Source: Rhodospirillales bacterium (lineage in GTDB: Bacteria > Pseudomonadota > Alphaproteobacteria > Reyranellales > Reyranellaceae). From it: DNA of 36,267 bases. Below, piece after piece: positions 7,744 through 15,628 of this stretch (positions are counted from its first letter, which is position 1; each line of letters begins with the position of its first letter). The position numbers were made by a program, and so were the translations under genes. The notes below the pieces were generated by a model. It saw nothing but the letters and a program-made list of their open reading frames with translations. It was not told the origin of the DNA and searched no databases. Where the stretch lies: NCBI GenBank assembly GCA_947466085.1, contig CANIEC010000029.1:1-36267 (forward strand), read 5' to 3'.

Positions 7744-8670
7744 GTGTCTGCCCTCGTTGCCCGCTGGCTCGCGCTGCCGCCGAATTTGCGCGGGATTTTC
7801 TGGGTCGCTTTCTCGGGCGTCCTGTTCGCCCTGCTCAACGTGTTCACGCTGATCCCGGCGCAGCATCTCAATCCCTACGTGATGGCCTTCCTGCGCTATT
7901 TCTTCGGCGCGCTGTTTCTCGTGCCGATCGTGATGCGACTTGGCCTCTACCGCTCGCTGCACACGAGGCGGCTGCCCCTGCACATCTCCCGCGGCGCCAT
8001 CCATACCGCGGGCATGATGCTGTGGTTCGTGGCGCTGCCGCTCACCACCCTGGCCGAGATTACCGCACTTGGCTTCACAGGGCCGATCTTCGTCACGATC
8101 GGCGCCGCGCTGTTCCTCTCCGAGAAGGTGCGGCTGCGGCGCTGGATCGCCGTCATCGTCGGCTTCATCGGCGCCATGATCATTATCCGGCCGGGCTTCG
8201 GCGACATCCACATCGGCGTCATCTGCATCCTGGTCTCGACGCCGATCTTCTCGGCCTCGAACCTGATCTCCAAGGCGCTGGCCCGCACCGATTCGGCGAC
8301 CACGATCGTGATCTGGCAGAACATCGTGATCGTCGTCTGCGCCCTGCCGTTCGCGCTGTGGTTCTGGCAGACGCCGGAGTGGGGCGACGTGGTCTGGTTC
8401 CTGCTGGCCGGACTGGCCGGCACGCTCGGCCATATCTGCCAGCAGCGCGGCTACCAGCTCGCCGACATCACGCTGCTGCAGCCGATCGGCTTTCTGTCGC
8501 TGATCTGGAACACGATGCTGGGCTATTTCCTGTTCTTCCAGAAGCCCGACGTCTGGACCTTCGTCGGCGCGGCGGTGATCTTCGCCAGCGCCCTGTACAT
8601 CTCCCACCGCGAGGCGGTGCGGCGGGCGCAGATCAAGACGGCGGCGGTGAAGGCCAATCCAGAGGCTTGA
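7744..8670 (+). CDS. EamA-family (DMT superfamily) transporter, ten helices
   Basis: A 308-residue hydrophobic protein with two EamA repeats, each of about five helices. Repeat 1 ends in 'FLSEKVRLRRWIAVIVGFIGAMIIIRPGF' and repeat 2 in 'FFQKPDVWTFVGAAVIFASALYISHRE', the characteristic loop before the last helix of each half. Such proteins export or exchange small metabolites across the inner membrane. The start is GTG at 7744 with no strong ribosome site. A 94-bp gap separates it from the ChaC-like gene, and a long palindromic repeat follows its stop. Confidence 0.88.
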   Translation: MSALVARWLALPPNLRGIFWVAFSGVLFALLNVFTLIPAQHLNPYVMAFLRYFFGALFLVPIVMRLGLYRSLHTRRLPLHISRGAIHTAGMMLWFVALPLTTLAEITALGFTGPIFVTIGAALFLSEKVRLRRWIAVIVGFIGAMIIIRPGFGDIHIGVICILVSTPIFSASNLISKALARTDSATTIVIWQNIVIVVCALPFALWFWQTPEWGDVVWFLLAGLAGTLGHICQQRGYQLADITLLQPIGFLSLIWNTMLGYFLFFQKPDVWTFVGAAVIFASALYISHREAVRRAQIKTAAVKANPEA

Positions 8671-8679
8671 AAATACCTC

Positions 8680-8805
8680 CGTCGTCTCGACCGGAGCCTC
8701 GCGCAGCGAGGCGCAGCGGAGAGACTTTCTCTCTACGAATTGTCGGCTCTTGGTGGAGCGAAGGTCTCTCCGCTACGCGCCTGCGGCGCTCCGGTCGAGA
8801 CGACG
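8680..8805. repeat. Long imperfect palindromic repeat between EamA gene and moaA
   Basis: The outer arms are a perfect 17-bp inverted repeat (CGTCGTCTCGACCGGAG at 8680-8696 against 8789-8805). An inner arm pair (GCGGAGAGAC near 8716-8725 against GTCTCTCCGC at 8764-8773) extends the fold to about 45 bp per side with bulges, leaving a ~35-nt loop. It lies between the convergent stops of the EamA gene and moaA. A long GC-rich stem here could stop transcription from both sides. The shape suggests a dispersed palindromic element of the genome rather than a simple terminator, as there is no T-run. Confidence 0.75.
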
Positions 8806-8818
8806 GGTTTGCGCCCGC

Positions 8819-9811
8819 TCAGCCGCCGGTCACGCTCATGTGGCGGGGGACGGCGGGGCCGCTGTGGCGGCGGTCGATGATGAAGTCGTGGCCCTTGGGC
8901 TTGCGCGCGATCGCCTCGGTGATGGCGCGGTCCAGGACCTCGTCGCTCTCCGAGGCGCGCAGCGGCGCGCGCAGGTCGGCCGCGTCCTCCTGGCCCAGGC
9001 ACATGTAGAGCGTGCCCGTGCAGGTGAGCCGCACACGGTTGCAGCTTTCGCAGAAATTGTGGGTGAGCGGCGTTATGAAGCCCAGCCGCCCGCCGGTCTC
9101 CTCGACGCGGAAATAGCGGGCCGGTCCGCCGGTCCGGTAATCCGTCTCGGTCAGCGTGAAGTGCCGGGCAATCTCGGTGCGGGCCAGCGACAGGGGCAGA
9201 TACTGGTCCAGCCGCGCCGCGTCGCCGATCTCGCCCATCGGCATGACCTCGATCAGCACCAGGTCCATGCCGCGGCCGTGGCTCCAGCGGATCATCTCCT
9301 CGAATTCGCCGTCGTTGACGCCGCGCAGCGCCACGGCATTGATCTTGATCGCGAGCCCGGCGCGCTGGGCGGCATCGAGGCCGCGCATCACCTGGTCGAG
9401 ATCGCCCCAGCGCGTGAGCTGGCGGAATTTGTCCGGATCGAGCGTGTCCATCGAGACGTTCACCCGGCGCACGCCGATGTCGGCCAGTTCCTGGGCGTAC
9501 TTGGCGAGCTGGCTGCCGTTGGTGGTGAGGGTCAGCTCTTCCAGGGCGCCGCTGTCGAGGTGCCGGCCGAGGCCGCGGAACAGCGACATCACGTTCTTGC
9601 GCACGAGCGGCTCGCCGCCGGTCAGGCGCAGCTTCTTGACGCCGCGACGGACGAAGGCCGTGCACAGGCGCTCCAGCTCCTCGAGCGACAGGACTTCCGC
9701 CTTGGGCAGGAAGGTCATGTCCTCGGCCATGCAGTAGACGCAGCGGAAATCGCAGCGATCCGTGACGGAGACGCGGAGATAGGAGATGTGGCGGCCGAAC
9801 GGGTCGATCAT
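8819..9811 (-). CDS. moaA: GTP 3',8-cyclase (molybdenum cofactor biosynthesis protein A)
   Basis: A 330-residue radical SAM enzyme that converts GTP to 3',8-cyclo-GTP, the first step of molybdopterin synthesis. The N-terminal SAM cluster is C20-x3-C24-x2-C27 in '[13 protein letters not shown]'. The C-terminal second 4Fe-4S site is in '[20 protein letters not shown]' (CxxC then a third Cys). The protein ends in Gly-Gly, as needed by MoaA. ATG at 9811 overlaps the ligase stop as ATGA, so translation is coupled to the ligase. The molybdoenzyme at 34094-35335 is a potential user of the cofactor. The start is fixed by the [21 protein letters not shown]-terminus. Confidence 0.96.
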   Translation of the reverse strand: MIDPFGRHISYLRVSVTDRCDFRCVYCMAEDMTFLPKAEVLSLEELERLCTAFVRRGVKKLRLTGGEPLVRKNVMSLFRGLGRHLDSGALEELTLTTNGSQLAKYAQELADIGVRRVNVSMDTLDPDKFRQLTRWGDLDQVMRGLDAAQRAGLAIKINAVALRGVNDGEFEEMIRWSHGRGMDLVLIEVMPMGEIGDAARLDQYLPLSLARTEIARHFTLTETDYRTGGPARYFRVEETGGRLGFITPLTHNFCESCNRVRLTCTGTLYMCLGQEDAADLRAPLRASESDEVLDRAITEAIARKPKGHDFIIDRRHSGPAVPRHMSVTGG

Positions 9812-11466
9812 GGCTCTTCGGTTACGATGACGCTGGGATAATGGGCATGCGACATACCCCCTGCAAGAGGCGATTCCGGACCCGATTTCGTCAGCAGCCG
9901 CAGGAGGTTGTCGACCGTGTCGGCCTCGGCGGCCAGCTTGTCGGTCCGGATGCGGTTGATGCGCGGGAAGCGCATCGCAACCCCGGATTTGTGGCGGGTC
10001 GAGCGGGCGATGCCATCGAAGGCGATCTCCAGAACCAGCTTCTGCTCGACCTCGCGAACCGGGCCGTATCGATTGGTCGTGTGGTCGCGCACCCATTTGT
10101 CCAGCCAGCGCAGCTCCTCGTCGGTGAAGCCGAAATAGGCCTTGCCGACGGGGGCCAGCTCAAGGCCGCCCGCCGCGCCGTCGCGCCAGCAGCCGAAGGT
10201 GAAGTCGGAGTAGAAGGAGCTGCGTTTGCCGTGGCCGCGCTGGGCATACATCATCACGCAGTCCGCGAGCATGGGATCGCGCTTCCACTTGAACCATGGC
10301 CCCTTGGGTCGGCCGGACAGATAGGCGCTGTCGCCGCGCTTCAGCATCAGCCCCTCGATGCCGTCGGCCCGCATCTCTTCACGCTTGGCGGCAAGTTCCT
10401 CCCAGTCGGCGAAGGTCACCAGCGGCGAAAGGTCGAAGCGCGGGCGCTCCTTCAGGGCGATCCAGGCTTCGAGGCGGATGCGGCGCTCGTCGAAGGAAAG
10501 GCCGCGCAGGTCCTGGCCCTCCAGCCACAGCACGTCGTAGAGGCGGACATGCGCCGGATGCTCCTTCAGCATCTTCGGCATCACCGTCTTGCGGTTGAGC
10601 CGCTGCTGCAGGTCGTTGAACGGCGCCACCGCGTTCTCGCGGCGCACGAGCAGCTCACCGTCGAACACGCCCTCGAAGTCGATCGCCTCAATGATGTCGG
10701 GAAAGGCTCCGGACACATCCTCGCCGGCGCGGCTGTAGAGCCGCTTCAACCCGCCGGACGCGGCGACCTGCACGCGGATGCCGTCCCATTTCCACTCGGC
10801 CCGGAAATGCGCGGGATCGAGCGCGTCGAGTTCGCTGCGGTCGATCGGATTGGCCAGCATCGCCGGCAGGAAGGCGGCCCCGGCGTTGGACTGCGGTCGC
10901 GGCGCGCCCTGCAGCAGCCAGTCGAACAGCGGGCGGTAGGGCGCCTCCAGCCCGTGCCAGACCTCTTCGACGGCATCGACCGGCTGGCCGCCGATGTTCG
11001 CCACTGCCTGCTTGGCCAGCCGCGCCGAGACGCCGACCCGCAGCGCGCCCGTGAGAAATTTCAGCAGGGCCCAGCGGCCCGTCGAATCGAGCGTGTCGAG
11101 CCAGCGCTTCAGGATCGCCGGCGTCTGTGTGCGCGTGGCCCGCTGCAGCGTCTCGATGACCTCGGCGAGCGTCGGGGGAGGGCCGGCGGCCGGCTCGGTC
11201 TCCCAGATCAGCGCCAGCGTTTCGGCAAGGTCGCCGACATAGTCATAGGAGAGGGCAAACAGCTCCTCGCCGATCTTCTCCTGGCCGAAGCCGCGCAGCA
11301 GGGCGGGCTTGGCCGACGGAAAGTCGAGCCCACCTGTCAGTGCCGCCAGCGCCCAGCCACGATCGGGATCGGGAGTCTCGCGGAGATACGTCTCGATCAG
11401 CCGCAGCTTGGCGTTGCGGGCCGGTTGGAAGGAGAGGGAGTCGAGAAGGCGGGCGAAGGCCTGCAC
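9808..11466 (-). CDS. ATP-dependent DNA ligase of the ligase-associated DNA damage response cassette
   Basis: A 552-residue ligase. After an N-terminal helical DNA-binding domain (about 1-190) comes the adenylation site '[11 protein letters not shown]' with catalytic lysine about residue 226 (KxDG motif). It continues with 'FDGELLVRR', 'GIEGLMLKR' and '[10 protein letters not shown]' of the nucleotidyltransferase domain, and a C-terminal OB domain with '[27 protein letters not shown]'. This is the family named cisplatin damage response ATP-dependent DNA ligase, which travels with a beta-CASP exonuclease and a DEXH helicase, both adjacent here. It starts 3 bp after the exonuclease stop and overlaps moaA by 4 bp. 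Confidence 0.94.
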   Translation of the reverse strand: MQAFARLLDSLSFQPARNAKLRLIETYLRETPDPDRGWALAALTGGLDFPSAKPALLRGFGQEKIGEELFALSYDYVGDLAETLALIWETEPAAGPPPTLAEVIETLQRATRTQTPAILKRWLDTLDSTGRWALLKFLTGALRVGVSARLAKQAVANIGGQPVDAVEEVWHGLEAPYRPLFDWLLQGAPRPQSNAGAAFLPAMLANPIDRSELDALDPAHFRAEWKWDGIRVQVAASGGLKRLYSRAGEDVSGAFPDIIEAIDFEGVFDGELLVRRENAVAPFNDLQQRLNRKTVMPKMLKEHPAHVRLYDVLWLEGQDLRGLSFDERRIRLEAWIALKERPRFDLSPLVTFADWEELAAKREEMRADGIEGLMLKRGDSAYLSGRPKGPWFKWKRDPMLADCVMMYAQRGHGKRSSFYSDFTFGCWRDGAAGGLELAPVGKAYFGFTDEELRWLDKWVRDHTTNRYGPVREVEQKLVLEIAFDGIARSTRHKSGVAMRFPRINRIRTDKLAAEADTVDNLLRLLTKSGPESPLAGGMSHAHYPSVIVTEEP

Positions 11467-11469
11467 GGT

Positions 11470-12501
11470 TCAGGAGTCCTCGTCCTCGCGGCCGGCCAGG
11501 TGCAGTGCCTCGGCGTCGATGCCGAGCCCGCGCGCATAGTGGACGAGCGCCTCCTCGCGACCGTGCGTCACCCAGACCCTGGGCGCGCCGACATCCTTCA
11601 GGGTCTGCGTCAGTTCCGGCCAGTCGGCGTGATCGGAGATCACCAGCGGCAGCTCCGCGCCGCGTTGCCGGGCGCGGGCGCGCACGTTCATCCAGCCGGA
11701 GCACACGGCGGCGATAGGCTCGGCGAAGCGCCGCGACCAGCGGTCGGCGAGGGCCGAGGGCGGGCAGAGCACGATGGCACCCTTGAACGTCTCGAGAATC
11801 GCCTCGGAGACGGGCGCGACATCGCCGAGATCGACGCCATGCTCCTGGTAGAGCTTGCAGAGCGACATCAGCCCGCCATGCAGCCAGATGCGCTTGTCGT
11901 AGCCCGCCTCGCGCAGCAGGCGGATGACCCTCTGGCACTTGCCGAGCGCATAGACGCCCACCAGATGAGTGCGCTCGGGAAAGGTCGCGACGGAGCGCAG
12001 CAGCTTGCCGATCTCGCCGGCATCGGAGGGATGATGGAAGACCGGCAGCGCGAAGGTCGCCTCGGTGATGAACACGTCGCACGGTACGGGCTCGAACGGC
12101 GGGCAGGTCGGGTCCGGCCGGCGCTTGTAATCGCCCGACACCACGATGCGCTGGCCCTTGTATGCCAGCACGGCCTGCGCCGAGCCGAGAATATGACCGG
12201 CCGGGGCGAAGCCGACCTCGACGTCGCCGATTCGCACGCTCTCGCCGTATTTCAGCGCTTGCTGCTCGGTGTCGGGCATGTCCTGGAAACGCGTGCGCAT
12301 GATCGCCAGGGTTTCCGGCGTCGCCAGCGCCTTGCGATGGCCCGGCCGCGCATGGTCGCCATGGCCATGCGTGATCACTGCGCGCGGCACGGCAAAGGCC
12401 GGATCGATATAGAAATCGCCCGGTTCGCAATAGAGGCCGCGCGGCGTCGGATAGAGCCACGTACGGGGATTCAGGGTCTCGGTTGCCGTCGTGATTGCCA
12501 T
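11470..12501 (-). CDS. Ligase-associated DNA damage response exonuclease (MBL/beta-CASP fold)
   Basis: A 343-residue metallo-beta-lactamase nuclease. It has the metal motif 'ITHGHGDHARPGH' near residues 43-55, 'FAPAGHILGSAQAVL', 'VVSGDYKRRPDPT' and a C-terminal 'ISDHADWPELTQTL...VWVTHGREEALV' segment that supplies further metal ligands. Relatives include SNM1-type and mRNA 3'-end-processing exonucleases; the bacterial family named here is fixed by the neighbouring ligase and helicase. The first gene of the leftward exonuclease-ligase-moaA operon. Its ATG at 12501 lies in a CCATGG that also contains an ATG for the divergent helicase frame. Confidence 0.93.
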   Translation of the reverse strand: MAITTATETLNPRTWLYPTPRGLYCEPGDFYIDPAFAVPRAVITHGHGDHARPGHRKALATPETLAIMRTRFQDMPDTEQQALKYGESVRIGDVEVGFAPAGHILGSAQAVLAYKGQRIVVSGDYKRRPDPTCPPFEPVPCDVFITEATFALPVFHHPSDAGEIGKLLRSVATFPERTHLVGVYALGKCQRVIRLLREAGYDKRIWLHGGLMSLCKLYQEHGVDLGDVAPVSEAILETFKGAIVLCPPSALADRWSRRFAEPIAAVCSGWMNVRARARQRGAELPLVISDHADWPELTQTLKDVGAPRVWVTHGREEALVHYARGLGIDAEALHLAGREDEDS

Positions 12502-12529
12502 GGCTCCTGATGCATCCTACCCCACAGAT

Positions 12530-14971
12530 ATGGGACTTCCCGACCTGTTTGCACGCTGGTTCGAGAGTCGCGGCTGGGCGCCGCGGCCGCACCAGCTCGC
12601 GCTGGTCGACCTGGCGCGGCGGGGCAAGAGCGCGCTGCTGATCGCGCCGACCGGTGGCGGCAAGACGCTGGCCGGGTTCCTTCCGTCCCTGATCGAACTC
12701 ACCGAGCGGCGGCAGGCCGGCCAGGACCTTGCCTACAAGAAGGGGCAGGGGAAGCTGCACACGCTCTACATCTCGCCTCTGAAGGCGCTGGCGACCGATA
12801 TCCGTCGCAACCTCGAACAGCCGCTGGCCGAGATGCAGCTGCCGGTTCGCGCGGAGAGCAGGACCGGCGACACGCCGCAGAGCCGGCGCCTGCGTCAGCG
12901 CGAACGGCCGCCGGACCTGCTGATGACGACGCCGGAGTCGCTGGCGCTGCTGCTCTCCTATCTCGATGCGGCGAAGTTCTTCGCCAGTCTCAAATGCGTG
13001 ATCATCGACGAGCTGCACGCCTTCGCCACCAGCAAGCGCGGCCATCATCTGGCGCTCTGCCTGTCGCGGCTGGCGACGCTCGCCCCGCAGGCGCGTTTCG
13101 TCGGGCTGTCCGCCACCGTCGCCGATCCGCCGGAACTCGCCGGGTTCCTGAACCTGCGCGACGAGCCGGTGGAGATCGTGATGGGCGAGCCCGGCGCGCC
13201 GCCGGTCGTGTCGATCATCGACGCGCACGAGCGGCTGCCGTGGGGCGGCCACATGGGACGCCATGCGGTGCCCGAGATCTACAACATCATCCGGCAGCAC
13301 AAGACCTCGATCATCTTCGTCAACACGCGCGCCCAGGCGGAGCTGGCCTTCGATGCGCTGTGGCGGATCAACGACGACAATCTGTCGATCGGGCTGCATC
13401 ACGGGTCGCTGGCCGTCGAGCAGCGCCGCAAGGTCGAGGCGGCGATGGCGGCGGGCAAATTGCGCGCGGTGGTCGCCACCTCGTCGCTCGATCTCGGCAT
13501 CGACTGGGGCGATGTCGATCTGGTCATCCAGATGGGCGCGCCCAAAGGCGTCAGCCGCCTGATGCAGCGCATCGGCCGTGCCAACCACCGGCTCGACGAG
13601 CCCAGCCGCGCCATGATCGCGCCGGCCAATCGCTTCGAGGTGCTGGAATCGCTGGCCGCGCTCGAAGCGATCGAGGCGCGTGAACTCGACGGCGATCCGC
13701 CGCGGCCGCCCTGCCTCGACGTGCTGGCCCAGCACATCGTGGGCTCCGCCTGCGCCCAGCCGATCGACCGCGAGGCCTTCTTCGCCGAGGTGCGGCGCGC
13801 GCAGCCCTATCGCGACCTGCCGCGCCAGGATTTCGACGATACGTTCGACTTCGTGGCGACCGGCGGCTACGCGCTGGCGGCCTACGATCGCTGGCACCGG
13901 CTGAAGCAGCTGCCCGACGGGCGCTGGATGCTGGCCTCGCCGCTGGTGGCCAAGCAGTTCCGTATGAATGTCGGCACCATCGTCGAGCTGCCGTTGATGA
14001 AGGTGCGGCTGCGGCGCGGCGCGGTGCTGGGCGAGGTCGAGGAGGGCTTCGTGCAGGGGCTGGTGCCGGGCGATACGTTCGTGTTCGCCGGCCGCCTGCT
14101 GCGCTTCGAAGGCGTGAAGGAGCTGGCGGCAATCTGTTCGCCAGCGTTCAGTGGCGATCCCAAGGTGCCGGCCTATGGCGGCGGCCGGCTGCCGCTCTCG
14201 ACGTTCCTCGCGGCAAGGGTACGCGGCATCCTGCAGGATCCGCTGAAGCATCCCAAGCTGCCGGCCGAGGTGCAGGAGTGGCTGCGCATCCAGGTCTTCC
14301 GCTCGATGCTGCCGCCGGCCGACAAGTTGCTGGTCGAAGGCTTTCCGCGCGGCGGCAAGCAGTTCCTGGTCGCCTATTGCTTCGAGGGCCGCAATGCGCA
14401 TCAGACCCTGGGCATGCTGCTGACGCGGCGCATGGAGCGGATGGGCCTGCGGCCGCTGGGCTTCGTCGCCACCGACTATGTGCTGGGCCTGTGGGGGTTG
14501 CGGCCGGCGTCGCCGAAACAGCTCGACGAGTTGTTCGACGAGGACATGCTGGGCGACGATCTCGAGGCCTGGATGGACGAATCCAGCATGCTGCGGCGCT
14601 CGTTCCGCAACGTCGCGGTGATCGCCGGCCTGATCGAGCGGCGCTTTCCCGGCGAGGAGAAGTCGCGCCGCCAGGTCACCTTCAGCTCCGACCTGATCTA
14701 CGACACGCTGCGCCAGCACGAGCCCAATCACATCCTGCTGCGCGCCACGCGCCAGGATGCGGCCTGGCAGCTCGCCGATCTCAAGCGGCTGGGCGACCTT
14801 CTGAAGCGCGCCAAGGGCCGCATCGTCTATCGCCGGCTCGACCGAATCTCGCCGCTGGCTGTGCCGGTGCTGCTCGAGATCGGCAAGGAACGGGTGCTCG
14901 ACGGCACGGCTGAGGACGAGCTGCTGGACATCGCCGCACAGGAGCTGATCGACGAGGCGACACGTCTTTGA
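12530..14971 (+). CDS. Ligase-associated DNA damage response DEXH-box helicase (Lhr-core type)
   Basis: An ~813-residue superfamily 2 helicase. Motif Q/I region 'RPHQLALVDLARRGKSALLIAPTGGGKTLAGFLPSL', motif Ia 'YISPLKALATDI', motif Ib 'TTPESLALLLS', motif II 'VIIDELHAF' (DELH), motif III 'VGLSATVADP', motif IV 'SIIFVNTRAQAE', motif V 'ATSSLDLGIDWGDVDLVIQMG' and motif VI 'RLMQRIGRANHRLDEPSRAMI' are all visible. The long C-terminal half is the Lhr-type winged-helix and Lhr-core region. ATG at 12530 gives the usual 'LPDLFARWFESRGWAPRPHQ' N-terminus; in-frame starts at 12491 (GTG) and 12500 (ATG) are possible but overlap the divergent exonuclease. It ends 9 bp before the convergent ccdB stop. Confidence 0.93.
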   Translation: MGLPDLFARWFESRGWAPRPHQLALVDLARRGKSALLIAPTGGGKTLAGFLPSLIELTERRQAGQDLAYKKGQGKLHTLYISPLKALATDIRRNLEQPLAEMQLPVRAESRTGDTPQSRRLRQRERPPDLLMTTPESLALLLSYLDAAKFFASLKCVIIDELHAFATSKRGHHLALCLSRLATLAPQARFVGLSATVADPPELAGFLNLRDEPVEIVMGEPGAPPVVSIIDAHERLPWGGHMGRHAVPEIYNIIRQHKTSIIFVNTRAQAELAFDALWRINDDNLSIGLHHGSLAVEQRRKVEAAMAAGKLRAVVATSSLDLGIDWGDVDLVIQMGAPKGVSRLMQRIGRANHRLDEPSRAMIAPANRFEVLESLAALEAIEARELDGDPPRPPCLDVLAQHIVGSACAQPIDREAFFAEVRRAQPYRDLPRQDFDDTFDFVATGGYALAAYDRWHRLKQLPDGRWMLASPLVAKQFRMNVGTIVELPLMKVRLRRGAVLGEVEEGFVQGLVPGDTFVFAGRLLRFEGVKELAAICSPAFSGDPKVPAYGGGRLPLSTFLAARVRGILQDPLKHPKLPAEVQEWLRIQVFRSMLPPADKLLVEGFPRGGKQFLVAYCFEGRNAHQTLGMLLTRRMERMGLRPLGFVATDYVLGLWGLRPASPKQLDELFDEDMLGDDLEAWMDESSMLRRSFRNVAVIAGLIERRFPGEEKSRRQVTFSSDLIYDTLRQHEPNHILLRATRQDAAWQLADLKRLGDLLKRAKGRIVYRRLDRISPLAVPVLLEIGKERVLDGTAEDELLDIAAQELIDEATRL

Positions 14972-14980
14972 GCAGGTAGT

Positions 14981-15292
14981 TCAGATACCCAGGAACGTCC
15001 AATCGATGGCGTCGACGATCCTGTCGCGAAATGCCCCAAGACTTCCCACCGAACGGCGCAGTTCCGTCACCGGCACATTGGTCAGGGAGGGCATGAGTAG
15101 AACAAATTCCCGGTCGCCGATCTCGACAACGGGCATCAGCCGACCGCCGATCGGACCGATTTCCGCCCGTGGGGCCAGGAAGGCAATGATGCGTTCGCGG
15201 CCAAGTGCTGCGATATCGGCTTGAAGAACGACCACGTAGGGGTACGCCCGGCGGGCTCGCGCGAGCGGATTGGGAAAGACCTCAAGCTGCAT
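14981..15292 (-). CDS. ccdB: CcdB-type toxin (DNA gyrase poison family)
   Basis: A 103-residue CcdB homologue: 'LEVFPNPLARARRAYPYVVVLQADIA' aligns with the N-terminal barrel of F-plasmid CcdB, 'GGRLMPVVEIGDREFVLLMPSLTNVPVTELRRSVG' with its central part, and the C-terminus reads DAIDWTFLGI. F CcdB ends in W-G-I, where Trp99 contacts gyrase; here the Gly-Ile end is kept but Leu replaces the Trp. The start at 15292 overlaps the ccdA stop by 11 bp, as usual in these operons; a longer upstream frame is the antisense continuation and has no family match. Encoded convergent to the helicase. Confidence 0.9.
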   Translation of the reverse strand: MQLEVFPNPLARARRAYPYVVVLQADIAALGRERIIAFLAPRAEIGPIGGRLMPVVEIGDREFVLLMPSLTNVPVTELRRSVGSLGAFRDRIVDAIDWTFLGI

Positions 15293-15554
15293 CGTCACGA
15301 TCGGCAAGATGTTCTCGCAACATCTCGGCCGGAGAGCCGTGCTTTTCGACGTAGGCGTTATAGGCGCCGAGATCCTGGCTGATCTCTGCTCTGACCCTCT
15401 CAGAGATGCGCTCGGCCAGTGCCTCTGCCAATGCCGCTTCGGCCACCTGCGACGCATTGATGCCCTGGGCCTTGGCCTTGGCGTAGAGGTCGCCATTCAG
15501 GGTGAGGCTAACCGTACGCTTTCGGGCCGCTGGATCGTAGTTGAGCTGCCTCAT
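15282..15554 (-). CDS. ccdA: CcdA-type antitoxin
   Basis: A 90-residue antitoxin. The N-terminal ribbon-helix-helix DNA-binding part is 'KRTVSLTLNGDLYAKAKAQGINASQVAEAALAEAL', and the C-terminal toxin-binding tail 'DLGAYNAYVEKHGSPAEM' matches the 'FIEMNGSFAD' element of F-plasmid CcdA. It is the first gene of a ccdA-ccdB operon and overlaps ccdB by 11 bp. A perfect 16-bp palindrome 17 bp upstream of its ATG is a likely autoregulatory operator. The operon sits 74 bp downstream of the dnaE2 stop and is transcribed in the same direction. Confidence 0.9.
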   Translation of the reverse strand: MRQLNYDPAARKRTVSLTLNGDLYAKAKAQGINASQVAEAALAEALAERISERVRAEISQDLGAYNAYVEKHGSPAEMLREHLADRDDAA

Positions 15555-15570
15555 TGCTATATTCCACTCG

Positions 15571-15600
15571 AAAACACATGTGTTTTAAACATGTGTTGTT
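15571..15600 (-). promoter_or_regulatory. Probable ccdAB operator/promoter
   Basis: AAAACACATGTGTTTT at 15571-15586 is a perfect 16-bp palindrome. A second partial copy of the half-site (ACATGTGTT) follows immediately at 15590-15598. The AT-rich pair lies 17-46 bp upstream of the ccdA start, where CcdA ribbon-helix-helix dimers would be expected to bind and repress. Binding is inferred from position and symmetry. Confidence 0.65.
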
Positions 15601-15628
15601 TGACGCTGGTCGTCAAGAGTTGAGGGGC

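Noticed and set aside
8671..8818. Simple rho-independent terminator between the EamA gene and moaA
   Set aside because: The stem is far too long, has bulges and has no T-run; treated as a repeat.
9841..12510. Plus-strand frame of about 890 codons opposite the ligase and exonuclease
   Set aside because: Low-complexity Arg/Gly/Ala/Gln-rich translation with no recognisable domain, antisense to well-identified genes.
11243..14731. Very long minus-strand frame (about 1160 codons) over the helicase and exonuclease
   Set aside because: It is antisense to proteins with full motif sets, and its composition (Arg, His, Gln, Ala runs) is the usual result of a GC-rich third position in the opposing frame.
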